The notes below the pieces were generated by a model. That model saw only the letters and a list, made by a program, of their open reading frames with translations, searched no databases and had not been told where the DNA came from. A stretch of DNA of 64,000 nt from an uncultured Halomonas sp. (GTDB taxonomy: Bacteria > Pseudomonadota > Gammaproteobacteria > Pseudomonadales > Halomonadaceae), in the NCBI RefSeq assembly GCF_947493865.1, contig NZ_CANLTC010000002.1, positions 186,001 through 250,000 on the forward strand. The letters run 5' to 3'. Shown one piece after another: positions 17,977 through 27,810 of the stretch (positions are counted from its first letter, which is position 1; each line of letters starts with the position of its first letter). Position numbers and translations under genes: made by a program.

Positions 17977-19482
17977 TCAGGCTTGCGCGGCAATGATCTC
18001 TTTCCATTTTGCCGGCCCCGTCTGATGAACCGATTCGCCCTGGCTATCCACCGCCACGGTGACCGGCATATCCTCGACCTCGAACTCGTAGATCGCTTCC
18101 ATGCCCAGATCCTCGAAGCCGACCACTCGCGCCTTCTTGATCGCCTGGGCGACCAGATATGCCGCGCCACCCACTGCCATCAAATAGACTGCCTTATTGT
18201 CGCGAATCGCCTCGATCGCCATGGGGCCGCGTTCCGCCTTGCCCACCATGCCCAGCAACCCGGTCTGCTCAAGCATGGTACGAGTAAACTTGTCCATGCG
18301 CGTGGCCGTTGTCGGACCTGCCGGTCCGACGACCTCATTCCCTACCGGGTCGACAGGACCGACGTAATAGATGAAGCGCCCCTGCATATCCACTGGAAGC
18401 GATTCGCCCTTGGCCAGCATGTCGATCATGCGCTTGTGAGCGGCATCACGGCCGGTCAACAGCTTGCCGGAAAGCAATACGGTATCGCCGGGCTGCCAGC
18501 TCTGTACTTCCTCTGCAGTCACCTCATCGAGGTTGACTCGGCGCACATTGTCACTCACCTCCCAGGCGATTTCCGGCCAGTCCTCGATCCTGGGTGCCGG
18601 TAATTCAGCCGCGCCACTGCCATCGAGGGTGAAGTGAACATGACGCGTGGCGGCACAATTGGGAATGATCGCCACCGGCTTGTTGGCGGCATGGGTCGGA
18701 TAATCCCTGACCTTGATGTCCAGCACCGTGGTCAGTCCGCCCAGGCCCTGGGCCCCTATGCCGCTCTTGTTGACCTTGTCGAACAATTCCAGGCGCAGTT
18801 CCTCGGCGCGGTTGGAAGCACCGCGAGCCTGCAATTCCTGAATATCGATGGGGTCGAGTAGCGCTTCCTTGGCAAGCGTCATGGCCTTCTCGGCGGTGCC
18901 GCCGATACCAATGCCGAGCATACCCGGCGGGCACCAGCCCGCCCCCATCTTGGGCAATTGCTCGAGCACCCAATCCACCACATTGTCCGAAGGATTGAGC
19001 ATGGCGAATTTCGATTTTGCCTCGCTACCACCGCCCTTGGCCGCCACGTGAATTTCGACCGTCCCCCCCGGCACCAGTTTGTGGTGAATGATGGCTGGCG
19101 TGTTATCGCCCGTGTTCTGGCGCTTGCCATCCGGGTCAGCGAGGATCGAGGCCCGCAATACGTTATCGGGGTGGCGATAGGCACGACGAACGCCCTCATT
19201 GATCATGTCGTCGAGGCTCATATCCCCTTCCCAACGCACATTCATGCCAATGTGAGCAAAGACGGTGACGATGCCGGTGTCCTGACAGATTGGACGATGC
19301 CCGGTGGCACACATGCGTGAATTGATCAAGATTTGAGCAATGGCATCCCGGGCTGCCGGATTCTCCTCGCGCTGATACGCCTGATGCATGGCATCGATAA
19401 AATCCTTGGGGTGGTAGTAAGAGATGTATTGCAGAGCATCGGCGACGCTTTGGATCACGTCGTCCTGACGAATCACGGTCAT
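17977..19482 (-). CDS. Class I fumarate hydratase (iron-sulfur, FumA/FumB type)
   Basis: Interconverts fumarate and malate in the TCA cycle using an oxygen-sensitive [4Fe-4S] cluster. The protein, 501 residues from the ATG at 19482 (AGGAG upstream), has the N-terminal alpha domain with MCATGHRPICQDTGIV, GWCPPGMLGIGIGG and PNCAATRHVHF. These carry the candidate cluster cysteines. The fused C-terminal beta domain has GRDAAHKRMIDML and YYVGPVDPVGNEVVGPAGPTTATRMD. This single-chain arrangement defines the two-domain class I enzyme. Confidence 0.94.
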   Translation of the reverse strand: MTVIRQDDVIQSVADALQYISYYHPKDFIDAMHQAYQREENPAARDAIAQILINSRMCATGHRPICQDTGIVTVFAHIGMNVRWEGDMSLDDMINEGVRRAYRHPDNVLRASILADPDGKRQNTGDNTPAIIHHKLVPGGTVEIHVAAKGGGSEAKSKFAMLNPSDNVVDWVLEQLPKMGAGWCPPGMLGIGIGGTAEKAMTLAKEALLDPIDIQELQARGASNRAEELRLELFDKVNKSGIGAQGLGGLTTVLDIKVRDYPTHAANKPVAIIPNCAATRHVHFTLDGSGAAELPAPRIEDWPEIAWEVSDNVRRVNLDEVTAEEVQSWQPGDTVLLSGKLLTGRDAAHKRMIDMLAKGESLPVDMQGRFIYYVGPVDPVGNEVVGPAGPTTATRMDKFTRTMLEQTGLLGMVGKAERGPMAIEAIRDNKAVYLMAVGGAAYLVAQAIKKARVVGFEDLGMEAIYEFEVEDMPVTVAVDSQGESVHQTGPAKWKEIIAAQA

Positions 19483-19639
19483 GAGTTGGGAACTCCTGGC
19501 ATAAGGCACGGTTCGGTGGAGGAAATTGTACCCTATTCAACCCGATTGACGCAGTTTCTCCAATTGAAGTATATGGCTATTAAAGATAACGGTATAAATA
19601 TAATATCCCTGGATTGCCACCCGCTACCATCAATGCTGC

Positions 19640-20359
19640 TTAGCCACCCAGATAGGCGCGCCGAACGTCATCGTTGGCCAGCAACGCCTGGCCGCTGTCG
19701 GCCAAAACCACCCGGCCGTGTTCGAGTACGTATCCGCGGTCGGCGATAGACAATGCTTTATGGGCGTTCTGCTCGACCAGGAAGATCGTGGTGCCCTCGT
19801 CGCGCAGCTTGGCGATGATCTCGAAGATTTGCGCGATGATGATCGGCGCCAGCCCCAGGGAAGGCTCATCGAGCAGCAGCAAGCGTGGCCGACTCATCAA
19901 GGCCCGGGCGATGGCCAGCATCTGCTGCTCGCCGCCGGACATGGTGCCGCCGCGCTGGTTGAAGCGCTCTTTTAAACGCGGAAAGAGCGTCAGCACATGT
20001 TCGATGCTTTCGGCGATCTCGCGCTTGCTGCGATAGTAACCGCCCATGGCAAGGTTCTCCTCCACCGTCATTCCAGTGAAGATACGCCGCCCTTCCGGCA
20101 CCACGGAAAGGCCCGAGCGCATGATGCGGGAGGTAGGCCAGCCCTGGATTTCTTCGCCTTCGAAGCGAATCCTGCCGGAGGTGGGCACCGGATCGCCGCA
20201 GATCGACATCAGCAAGGTGGTCTTGCCTGCCCCATTGGAGCCTACCAGCGTGACGATTTCTCCTCGGTTCACTTCCAGGGAGACCCCATCCAGCGCTTGT
20301 ATGGGGCCGTAGTGTGTCGTGAGATTATCGATTTCGAGCATCGCTGTCGTCATGGTCAC
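19640..20359 (-). CDS. livF: Branched-chain amino acid ABC transporter ATPase LivF
   Basis: One of two ATPases of a LIV-type importer. The 239-residue protein has Walker A GSNGAGKTTLL (about 39-49), the ABC signature MSGGEQQMLAIARALM and Walker B RLLLLDEPSLGLAPII, the last phrase being typical of LivF. Its start overlaps the livG stop by four bases. ATGs at 20353 and 20341 (MLEIDNLTTHYG) are alternative starts. It is the last gene of livK-livH-livM-livG-livF on the minus strand. Confidence 0.94.
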   Translation of the reverse strand: MTMTTAMLEIDNLTTHYGPIQALDGVSLEVNRGEIVTLVGSNGAGKTTLLMSICGDPVPTSGRIRFEGEEIQGWPTSRIMRSGLSVVPEGRRIFTGMTVEENLAMGGYYRSKREIAESIEHVLTLFPRLKERFNQRGGTMSGGEQQMLAIARALMSRPRLLLLDEPSLGLAPIIIAQIFEIIAKLRDEGTTIFLVEQNAHKALSIADRGYVLEHGRVVLADSGQALLANDDVRRAYLGG

Positions 20360-21126
20360 TCCTCGCCCAGGTAAGCCTTGATCACCTCGGGATTACATCG
20401 AATTTCCTGCGGTGTGCCATCGGCTAGCGGCTTGCCTTGGTTGACCACATAGATACGATCGGAAATATCCATGACCAGACTCATGTCGTGCTCGATCAGC
20501 AACACCGTGATGCCCTCTTCCTGCTTGAGCCGAACGATCATTTGATTCAGATCCCGAGTCTCGTTCGGGTTGAGTCCCGCCGCGGGTTCATCGAGCATCA
20601 AAAGACGTGGCTGAGTCACCATGCATCGGGCGATTTCAAGACGCCGCTGCTGCCCATAAGCCAGATTGCCGGCTTCACGATTGGCAAAATCGATCAACCC
20701 TACGCGCTCCAGCCAGTGGGCAGCTCGCTCCATCACCTCCTGCTCACGCCGACGGTACCCTTTGGTGAGCAACAACCCCTTGAGCAGATTGCGCTCCGTC
20801 TGCATGTGCTGGGCTACCAGCAGGTTTTCGATGACCGTCATTTCCTTGAACAGCCGCACGTTCTGAAACGTGCGCACCATGCCTGCCCGGGCGATCTTGA
20901 AGCCCGGCAGACGCTGCATGGGGCGCCCCTTGAACACCACCTCGCCACTCGTGGGGCGATAGAAGCCGCTGATGCAGTTGAAGACCGTGGTCTTGCCGGC
21001 TCCGTTGGGACCTATCAGCGAGACCACCTCACCGGAGCGCACATCCATATTGACCTGATCCACCGCCAACAAACCACCGAAACGCATGGAAAGATCGCGT
21101 ACGCTGAGCAATTCGGATTCAGCCAC
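20356..21126 (-). CDS. livG: Branched-chain amino acid ABC transporter ATPase LivG
   Basis: Second ATPase of the LIV importer; 256 residues. Walker [15 protein letters not shown] (about 39-52), the signature [16 protein letters not shown] and Walker [18 protein letters not shown] are all present. The LAYGQQR form of the signature and the C-terminal Rib/Liv tail (VIKAYLGEE) are LivG hallmarks. It overlaps livM by 8 bp and livF by 4 bp, so the three are translationally coupled. Confidence 0.95.
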   Translation of the reverse strand: MAESELLSVRDLSMRFGGLLAVDQVNMDVRSGEVVSLIGPNGAGKTTVFNCISGFYRPTSGEVVFKGRPMQRLPGFKIARAGMVRTFQNVRLFKEMTVIENLLVAQHMQTERNLLKGLLLTKGYRRREQEVMERAAHWLERVGLIDFANREAGNLAYGQQRRLEIARCMVTQPRLLMLDEPAAGLNPNETRDLNQMIVRLKQEEGITVLLIEHDMSLVMDISDRIYVVNQGKPLADGTPQEIRCNPEVIKAYLGEE

Positions 21127-22372
21127 GTTTCAACTCCATCTGCGGGCGTTTGAGCGGTAGCAATCCTTGTGGACGCCATACCATCATCATCACCATGATC
21201 AGCCCGAACAGCAGCATGCGATATTCATTGAACTCGCGAGCGATCTCGGGCAGCAAGGTCATGGCGATCGCCGCCAGGATCACCCCCAGCTGAGAACCCA
21301 TGCCGCCCAGGACAACGATCGCCAGTACGATGGCGGATTCGATGAAGGTGAAAGACTCAGGACTGATGAACCCTTGCCGAGCCGCGAAGAAGGCACCGGC
21401 AAACCCCGCGAAGCTGGCGCCGATGGTGAAAGCCGAAAGCTTGATGCCGGTAGGGTTGAGCCCCAGGGAGCGACAGGCAATGTCGTCCTCGCGCAGTGCC
21501 TCCCAGGCACGGCCGATAGGCATGCGCATCAGACGATAGATGACATAGACAGTCGCCAGGGTAAGCAGCAAGGCCAGAATGTAGAGATACATCACCTTGT
21601 AACTGGGATCGTAGGGAATGCCGAAGAATTCGTGAAAAGGAATGTTGCCCTCCTCGGCGCGGCGCGAGAACTCCAGGTTGAACAGGGTCGGCTTGGGGAT
21701 TCGCGAGATGCCGTTGGGGCCACCGGTAAGCTCGGTCCAGTTGTTGAGCAGGATACGAATGATCTCGCCGAAGCCAAGGGTCACGATGGCCAGATAGTCG
21801 CCTCGTAGCCTGAGCACCGGAAAACCCAGCAAATACCCGAACAGCGCCGTTACTGCACCCGCGAGGGGTAGCGCCTCCCAAAAAGAGAAGCCAAGGTAGT
21901 TGTTGAGCAAGGCATAGGTATAAGCCCCCACCGCGTAGAACCCGACATAGCCCAGATCGAGAAGCCCTGCCAGACCAACCACCACGTTGAGTCCCAGCCC
22001 CAGCATCACATAAATCAATGTCAGGGTGGCCAAATCTATTGCGCTGCGTTGTGCCAGAAAGGGAAACAGCAATAGCGCGCCGATCACCAATGCAATCATC
22101 AAGCGTCGCTGAGCATGGTTCCTGAGTAGTGGTGGCAGCGAAAAGCGCGACCCTCCCCAGGTTCGGCGTCTCAATGCTTCGATTCTGGGGCGAAAGAGTT
22201 GATGAAAAAACACGATGACCACGGCAACACCCAACCAGAGCCAGGTCATGGGTCCTTCGACCGCAACAATGGTGTTGACGCCTTGAGAGCGTAGTTCGAC
22301 ACCCAGTACCGAAGCGCCAAGTACAAAGGTCAACCCCGCGGAGAAGCCGGCATGCAACAATTGACTCGCCAT
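21119..22372 (-). CDS. livM: Branched-chain amino acid ABC transporter permease LivM
   Basis: Permease subunit of the LIV system with about ten membrane segments; 417 residues. The longer N-terminal region before [16 protein letters not shown] is characteristic of LivM relative to LivH. The permease core contains the conserved [25 protein letters not shown] and the EAA-like loop [29 protein letters not shown], which contacts the ATPases. Its start overlaps the livH stop by one base (TGATG) and its end overlaps livG. Confidence 0.95.
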   Translation of the reverse strand: MASQLLHAGFSAGLTFVLGASVLGVELRSQGVNTIVAVEGPMTWLWLGVAVVIVFFHQLFRPRIEALRRRTWGGSRFSLPPLLRNHAQRRLMIALVIGALLLFPFLAQRSAIDLATLTLIYVMLGLGLNVVVGLAGLLDLGYVGFYAVGAYTYALLNNYLGFSFWEALPLAGAVTALFGYLLGFPVLRLRGDYLAIVTLGFGEIIRILLNNWTELTGGPNGISRIPKPTLFNLEFSRRAEEGNIPFHEFFGIPYDPSYKVMYLYILALLLTLATVYVIYRLMRMPIGRAWEALREDDIACRSLGLNPTGIKLSAFTIGASFAGFAGAFFAARQGFISPESFTFIESAIVLAIVVLGGMGSQLGVILAAIAMTLLPEIAREFNEYRMLLFGLIMVMMMVWRPQGLLPLKRPQMELKRG

Positions 22373-23292
22373 CAGATCTTCTCCACTTCCGGCTTGCCAA
22401 GAATGCCCCAGGGGCGGAACAGCAGGATCAGGATCAGCAGGCCGAAGGCCACCACGTCCTTGTACTCGCTGGACAGATAGCCGCCCGTCAGGGCTTCGGC
22501 GATACCGAGAATCAGGCCACCCAGCATGGCGCCGGGAATGCTGCCGATCCCGCCCAGCACCGCCGCGGTAAACGCCTTGAGTCCGGCAAGAAAGCCGATA
22601 TAAGGGTTGACAACACCGTAATACATCCCCAACAGCAGCCCTGCCACGGCGGCCAGGGCCGCGCCGATGACGAAGGTCATGGAGATCACCAGATCGGTGT
22701 TGATCCCCAGCAGGTTGGCCATGCCTCGATCCTGGGAACAGGCACGGCAGGCGCGGCCTAGGCGCGAGCGGGAAATGAACAGTGCCAGCGCGCCCATGCT
22801 GAGCAGGGTGACGACGAAGATGATGACCTGCATGTAGGAGAGGTTGACGACAAAACCTTTGCCACCGAATTCCCAGCCCCCGGGTAGCAGATTGGGAATC
22901 GCCTTGTCCCGGGAGCCTTGGGCCAGACGCATGTAGTTCTGCAGAAAGATCGACATGCCGATGGCGGAGATCAAGGCAATCAGCCGTTTCGAGCCCCTTA
23001 CCGGTCGATAAGCGACCCGCTCCACGGCAAAACCGTGGGCGCTGGCGACGATCATGGATACCAGCAGGGCCGCCACGATCAGAAACAGCGTGTTGTCGAT
23101 GCCCATCATCGCCAGCCCTGTGATGACGATGAAGGCGATATAGGTGCCGATCATGTAAATTTCGCCGTGGGCGAAATTGATCATGCCGATGATGCCATAG
23201 ACCATGGTATAGCCGATGGCGATCAGCGCGTAGGTACTGCCAATCGTCAGACCATTGATGGTCTGCTGCAGGAAGTAGAGAAGCTCATCCAT
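22372..23292 (-). CDS. livH: Branched-chain amino acid ABC transporter permease LivH
   Basis: Permease subunit pairing with LivM; 306 residues and about eight membrane segments. Conserved features include [37 protein letters not shown] near the N-terminus and the EAA-like loop [26 protein letters not shown] family-typical late segment [20 protein letters not shown] is also present. An AGGTAA ribosome-binding site precedes the ATG. The 252-bp gap to livK contains a mobile-looking repeat, which separates the binding-protein gene from the rest of the transporter. Confidence 0.95.
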   Translation of the reverse strand: MDELLYFLQQTINGLTIGSTYALIAIGYTMVYGIIGMINFAHGEIYMIGTYIAFIVITGLAMMGIDNTLFLIVAALLVSMIVASAHGFAVERVAYRPVRGSKRLIALISAIGMSIFLQNYMRLAQGSRDKAIPNLLPGGWEFGGKGFVVNLSYMQVIIFVVTLLSMGALALFISRSRLGRACRACSQDRGMANLLGINTDLVISMTFVIGAALAAVAGLLLGMYYGVVNPYIGFLAGLKAFTAAVLGGIGSIPGAMLGGLILGIAEALTGGYLSSEYKDVVAFGLLILILLFRPWGILGKPEVEKI

Positions 23293-23364
23293 AAAGATTA
23301 CCTGCGAAAAATCGCCCGGTCAGTGGTGACCTGCCGGGCGATAACCATTGTCATTGTCGTTATC

Positions 23365-23513
23365 TAAGGAATCACTGCATAAATGCCTACACGAACGAAT
23401 TGCTGCGTTGCGCGGTGCTCGAAAACTCGCCTAACCCCATGTTATGTCTCGTTTCCTACACTCCGTGCGCCTTGCACTTCATTTCGCTCGGCGATTTATT
23501 CAGCAATTCCCTA
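23365..23513. repeat. TA-flanked ~150-bp dispersed repeat, copy 1 (MITE-like)
   Basis: A 149-bp non-coding unit whose ends are imperfect inverted repeats (AAGGAATCACTGCATAAAT against ATTTATTCAGCAATTCCCT), bounded by TA on both sides. A second copy lies at 27648-27810. The shared core includes GAACGAATTGCTGCGTTGCG-like, CCCCATGTTATGTCTC and TTTCGCTCGGCGATTTAT segments. It has no open frame of useful length. Inverted ends plus TA flanks suggest a MITE mobilised by a TA-targeting transposase; that last step is inference. Here it sits between livK and livH. Confidence 0.75.
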
Positions 23514-23544
23514 ATGCGCTGAACCAATCAAGCGCGGTCACGCA

Positions 23545-24657
23545 TCATTCGGCTTCCGTCTTGGTGCCATCCGCATGCCAGGTATAGACGACGAAGTTGA
23601 ACTCCTCGAGATCGCCCTTCTCGTCGTATTTCACCTCACCAATCGGCGTATCGAAGGTATTTTCGTGCAGGTAGTCGGCTACTTCGTAAGGATCGGTCGA
23701 TTCGGTTTCTTTCATTCCCTCGGCCATCAGATAGACGGCGGTGTAGGCGGGCATGACGAATGGACCGGAAGGATCCTGATTCTTGGCTTCGAAGGCCTTG
23801 ACCAGGTCGGCGTTGTCAGGATCGGTTTCGAAGGCCTGGGGTAACGTGACCAGCAACCCTTCCGAAGCCTCACCGGCAATCTTGGAGATATCCGGGTTTC
23901 CGACACCTTCCGGTCCCATGAACTGAGCGTCGAAGCCTAGCTCCCGAGACTGACGCAACAACAGTCCCAGCTCCGGGTGATAGCCACCGTAATAGACAAA
24001 ATCGACGTTCTCGCGCTTGAGCTTGGAAATCAGCGAGGAGAAATCCTTGTCGCCTGCAGTAATGCCCTCGAACAGGACAACATCGATGCCGGCCTCCTCG
24101 ACGGTGTCACGCACGCCGGTAGCGATGCCTTCGCCGTACTGCTGCTTATCGTGAATGATCGCCATGTTCTCGGGCTTGGCCTGCTCGGCGATGTACTGGC
24201 CGGCAACCGGCCCTTGCATGGTATCAAGGCCGATGGTGCGGAAAACGGTCTCGTAACCGGCCTCGGTGATTGCCGGGCTGGTAGAGGCCGCAGTAATCAT
24301 CAGGATGCCTTCCTCGGCGTAGATATCCGAGGCGGGCTGGGTGGCACTGGAACAGAGATGACCAACCACGAACTGTACGCCGTCATTGACGATCTGGTTG
24401 GCTACCGCTACCGCCTGCTTGGGATCGCAGGCATCGTCGTACTTGACGCCCTTGAGCTGTTCGCCGTTGACGCCCCCTTGTTCATTAATACGCTCGATGG
24501 CCATCTCGGCACCGGTAAACTGCATGTCTCCGTACTGGGCCAAGGGTCCTGTCACCGGCCCAGCCAGCCCAATGGTGATTTCTGCTTGAGCCGTCAGGCT
24601 GGTTACCGCCGCTCCTACAGCCAACACCATCAGTGACTTTCTCATCATATTTTTCAT
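23545..24657 (-). CDS. livK: Branched-chain amino acid ABC transporter periplasmic binding protein (LivJ/LivK family)
   Basis: The periplasmic receptor of the LIV importer; 370 residues. A signal peptide (KSLMVLAVGAAVTSLTAQAE, cleavage near residue 25) is followed by the family opening ITIGLAGPVTGPLAQYGDMQFTGAEMAIERINEQGGVNG. The later segments FVVGHLCSSATQPASDIY and PAYTAVYLMAEGM are also present. It is the first gene of the transporter cluster, separated from livH by the repeat at 23365-23513. ATGs at 24657 and 24648 are both possible starts. Ligand (Leu/Ile/Val or another amino acid or amide) cannot be fixed from sequence. Confidence 0.92.
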   Translation of the reverse strand: MKNMMRKSLMVLAVGAAVTSLTAQAEITIGLAGPVTGPLAQYGDMQFTGAEMAIERINEQGGVNGEQLKGVKYDDACDPKQAVAVANQIVNDGVQFVVGHLCSSATQPASDIYAEEGILMITAASTSPAITEAGYETVFRTIGLDTMQGPVAGQYIAEQAKPENMAIIHDKQQYGEGIATGVRDTVEEAGIDVVLFEGITAGDKDFSSLISKLKRENVDFVYYGGYHPELGLLLRQSRELGFDAQFMGPEGVGNPDISKIAGEASEGLLVTLPQAFETDPDNADLVKAFEAKNQDPSGPFVMPAYTAVYLMAEGMKETESTDPYEVADYLHENTFDTPIGEVKYDEKGDLEEFNFVVYTWHADGTKTEAE

Positions 24658-24838
24658 ATTTTTCCCATCTCGTTGTTATCTTTAGGAAAAACTGCCGCAT
24701 TCAAGCGACTGCTCGCTGTTATTATTGACAGCTTCATTGCAGAGAGTAAAAGCGTCTTTAGTCCAATATGAGCTGGTTGATTTCGTGCTCATTGTTCGGG
24801 AGAGGCGAACCACGCGCCATCAAGCTGTCGGGCACCGT

Positions 24839-26866
24839 TCAGGCCATTCCCAGGAGCAATTGCTGCTCCTTCAACTTGTGCAACTGATCCCGCAACTGAG
24901 CCGCCGTCTCGAATTCGAGATTCTGCGCTGCCTCATGCATGCCGTCCTCGAGCCGGGATATCTCCCTGACGAGTTCGTGGGGTGCCAAGGTGCTTGGATC
25001 GTAAATCGCGGCTTTTTCCGCCACCTGACGTTCGCTCTTGCGACGGTTGCCCTTCTTGCCCGGCGTCTGGGCGCCTTCCATGATATCCGCCACGGACTTG
25101 GTCACGGTTCGCGGTGTGATGCCATGCTCCTCGTTATGCGTGATCTGCTTGGCACGACGCCGTTCGGTCTCATCGATGGCGCGGCGCATGGAATCCGTGA
25201 CTCGATCACCGTAGAGAATCGCCTTCCCCTTGGCGTTGCGAGCGGCGCGACCGATGGTCTGGATCAATGAGCGCTCTGCGCGAAGGAAGCCCTCCTTGTC
25301 CGCATCGAGAATCGCCACCAGGGAGACTTCGGGAATATCCAGCCCCTCACGCAGAAGATTGATGCCCACCAATACGTCGAACTTGCCCAGGCGCAGATCG
25401 CGGATGATCTCGACCCGTTCCACGGTATCGATATCCGAATGCAGATAGCGCACCCGGACATCGTGCTCGTCCAGATATTCGGTCAAATCTTCCGCCATGC
25501 GCTTGGTCAGCGTGGTGACAAGCACCCTTTCGCCCACGTCGGTCCGCAGTCGAATCTCGGAAAGCAGATCGTCGACCTGGGTCGAAGCCGGACGCACTTC
25601 GACTTCGGGATCGAGCAGCCCGGTAGGACGCACCACCTGTTCTACCACCTGCCCCTGATGCTCGGCTTCGTACTTGCCCGGTGTCGCGGAGACAAACACC
25701 GTCTGCGGGCAGACACGCTCCCACTCTTCAAAGGTCATGGGGCGGTTATCCAGCGCCGAGGGCAGCCGGAATCCATACTCCACCAGGGTTTCCTTGCGCG
25801 ACCGATCACCTTTGTACATGCCGCCCACCTGGGGCACGCTGACGTGGGACTCATCGATGAACAGCAGCGCATCCGCGGGCAGATAGTCAAAGAACGTGGG
25901 CGGCGGCTCGCCGGGGTTGCGACCGGACAGATAGCGAGAATAGTTCTCGATACCGTTGCAATAGCCGAGTTCCAGCATCATCTCGATGTCATAGAGGGTA
26001 CGCTGCTCAAGACGCTGTGCTTCCACCAGCTTGTCGTGCTTGCGCATCCAGTCCAATCGGCCCGCAAGCTCCTCCTTGATCGAGTCGATGGCGCCCAGAA
26101 TCGTATCGCGAGGCGTCACGTAGTGACTCTTGGGGTAGATCGTCATGCGCGGCACCTTGCCCCGTGCCTCCCCGGTCAAGGGGTCGAACAGGCTGATGCT
26201 CTCGACCTCGTCGCCGAACAATTCGACTCGCACCGCCTCTTCCTCGGAATCCGCCGGGAATATGTCGATGACATCCCCCCGCACCCGATAGGTGCCGCGA
26301 CGAAAATCCATGTCATTGCGAGTGTATTGCAACTCCGCCAGACGCCGCAGGAAGGAGCGCTGGTCGATGAGTTCACCACGGTTGAAGTGCAGACGCATCT
26401 TCAGGTATTGGTCCGGGTCGCCGAGACCATAGATCGCCGATACCGAGGCCACGATCAATGCGTCCTTGCGCTCCAGCAGCGCCTTGGTCGCCGAGAGACG
26501 CATCTGCTCGATATGATCGTTGATCGAGGCATCCTTCTCGATGAAGGTGTCCGAGGATGGCACATAGGCCTCGGGCTGGTAGTAATCGTAATAGGAAACG
26601 AAATACTCCACGGCGTTGTCCGGCAGAAACGACTTGAACTCACCGTACAGCTGCGCCGCAAGGGTCTTGTTGGGGGCCATGACGATGGTCGGGCGCTGTA
26701 GCCTCTCGACCACGTTAGCCATGGTGAAGGTTTTACCGGAACCGGTCACACCCAGCAGGGTCTGGTGGGCCAGGCCCGCTTCAAGTCCCTTGACCAGGCT
26801 ATCGATAGCAGCCGGCTGATCCCCAGCCGGCTGATAATTGGATTGAATGCGAAAGGATTTGCTCAT
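24839..26866 (-). CDS. uvrB: Excinuclease ABC subunit B
   Basis: UvrB is the damage-verifying helicase-like subunit of nucleotide excision repair. The 675-residue protein shows Walker [15 protein letters not shown] (about residue 39) and the beta-hairpin region [21 protein letters not shown]. Helicase motifs include [11 protein letters not shown], and motif VI is [19 protein letters not shown]. The C-terminal UvrC-binding UVR motif is [27 protein letters not shown]. Length is typical. It is monocistronic as far as the window shows, and its upstream side carries the first 271-bp repeat. Confidence 0.98.
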   Translation of the reverse strand: MSKSFRIQSNYQPAGDQPAAIDSLVKGLEAGLAHQTLLGVTGSGKTFTMANVVERLQRPTIVMAPNKTLAAQLYGEFKSFLPDNAVEYFVSYYDYYQPEAYVPSSDTFIEKDASINDHIEQMRLSATKALLERKDALIVASVSAIYGLGDPDQYLKMRLHFNRGELIDQRSFLRRLAELQYTRNDMDFRRGTYRVRGDVIDIFPADSEEEAVRVELFGDEVESISLFDPLTGEARGKVPRMTIYPKSHYVTPRDTILGAIDSIKEELAGRLDWMRKHDKLVEAQRLEQRTLYDIEMMLELGYCNGIENYSRYLSGRNPGEPPPTFFDYLPADALLFIDESHVSVPQVGGMYKGDRSRKETLVEYGFRLPSALDNRPMTFEEWERVCPQTVFVSATPGKYEAEHQGQVVEQVVRPTGLLDPEVEVRPASTQVDDLLSEIRLRTDVGERVLVTTLTKRMAEDLTEYLDEHDVRVRYLHSDIDTVERVEIIRDLRLGKFDVLVGINLLREGLDIPEVSLVAILDADKEGFLRAERSLIQTIGRAARNAKGKAILYGDRVTDSMRRAIDETERRRAKQITHNEEHGITPRTVTKSVADIMEGAQTPGKKGNRRKSERQVAEKAAIYDPSTLAPHELVREISRLEDGMHEAAQNLEFETAAQLRDQLHKLKEQQLLLGMA

Positions 26867-26935
26867 GCGCTTGAGATGGTTCCAAAGAGGTTAAAGTTCA
26901 AGCGTCGGCGATGTATTAAACCTGGACGCGGGAGG

Positions 26936-27206
26936 CTAGGGTCTGTTGACGTTTCATCGCGAACCGCGTTGCTGCATCAAAAAGTGCCAGTCAAGGCGCG
27001 GAACGCAGGGAAGGGTTATTCCCTTTTCACGTTTCGCAACGCAGGATGGTGCTTTTTGATGCGCAACCCGACGGGCTGGGTCAGTTTTTATCCGCTGCGG
27101 CGTTAGTCGTCGTTCATTTGGAATAACCAAATCTCTCTCCTCCTGCCTTGCCCCGAATAAAAACTGGCGCCAGCGCGGCCGTGAATGAAACGTCAACAGA
27201 CCCTAG
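26936..27206. mobile_element. 271-bp MITE-like element with CTAG-flanked inverted ends, copy 1
   Basis: The element begins CTAGGGTCTGTTGACGTTTC and ends with its exact reverse complement, a perfect terminal inverted repeat of about 20 bp. The interior is organised as two large hairpins. One pairs GTTGCTGCATCAAAAAGTG-type sequence near 26970 with GCTTTTTGATGCGCAAC near 27050. The other pairs CAGTTTTTATCCG with CGAATAAAAACTG, with ATTTGG/CCAAAT at the tip. No coding frame is convincing. A second copy of identical length is at 30850-31120. The 4-bp palindrome CTAG at both ends is a plausible target duplication of the kind made by some IS5-family transposases (inference). Its right end provides the stop codon of the OsmC-like gene. 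Confidence 0.85.
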
Positions 27207-27607
27207 GAATCCATCGCGGTGGTTATCTGTACCTCGGAAGTCGTCAACAGCCGATGAATCGGGCAGCGATCGGTAATCTCCAGTAGCCGAGCCAGCTGTT
27301 CCTCGTCTTCGATGCCTTCAAACGTCATTTTGATATCGACACGATAAATTCCATGACGCTCCTGGCTATCGTCCCGGGTGACGGTCACTCCCACCTTTTC
27401 CAGCGGCCACTCCTTGCGTCGGGCATACATGCGCGCAGTGATCGCCTTGCAAGCTCCCAGCGCCAGATCCAGGTAGTCATGGGGGTCCGGCGCGCTTTCC
27501 TCGCCTCCCACGATTTCAGGCGCATCAACGACAATATCTTCGAAAGACTCGATCTCGGCGCGGTGGCGCAAGCCGTGACGATCCATGCTGGTAACGACGA
27601 TGGTCAT
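27203..27607 (-). CDS. OsmC/Ohr family protein
   Basis: The 134-residue protein belongs to the OsmC superfamily, whose members reduce organic hydroperoxides through two cysteines. It has the YhfA/OsmC-like ordering: DPHDYLDLALGACKAITARMYARRKEWPLEKVGVTV with one cysteine, and ITDRCPIHRLLTTSEVQIT with the second. This spacing fits the family redox pair, so peroxidase activity is plausible. Its TAG stop lies in the CTAG at the right end of the 271-bp element, so the native C-terminus may have been altered by the insertion. Confidence 0.85.
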   Translation of the reverse strand: MTIVVTSMDRHGLRHRAEIESFEDIVVDAPEIVGGEESAPDPHDYLDLALGACKAITARMYARRKEWPLEKVGVTVTRDDSQERHGIYRVDIKMTFEGIEDEEQLARLLEITDRCPIHRLLTTSEVQITTAMDS

Positions 27608-27647
27608 GATCCACTCCTGGATGAGCTGCTGTTCATGAATTGATACT

Positions 27648-27810
27648 TAGGGAATCACTGCATAAATGCCTACATGAACGAATTGCTACGTTGCGCGGTG
27701 CTCGGAAATTCGCCTAACCCCATGTTATGTCTCATTTCCTGCGCTCCGTGCGCCTTGCAGCGTAGCGACGCCCGCTTATTTCGCTCGGCGATTTATCCAG
27801 CAATTTCTTA
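27648..27810. repeat. TA-flanked dispersed repeat, copy 2 (MITE-like)
   Basis: A 163-bp relative of the unit at 23365-23513, bounded by TA at both ends. It differs by scattered substitutions and by about 15 extra bases (GCGTAGCGACGCCCG) in its right half. It fills the gap between the OsmC-like and HMA-like genes. Its terminal TTA supplies the TAA stop of the HMA-like gene. Confidence 0.75.

Noticed and set aside
19578-19594. Shared string AAAGATAACGGTATA at about 19582 and 48418
   Set aside because: A short, AT-rich coincidence in two intergenic regions with no surrounding similarity.
25439-26701. A 420-codon open frame on the plus strand inside uvrB
   Set aside because: Antisense shadow of uvrB with no recognisable protein.
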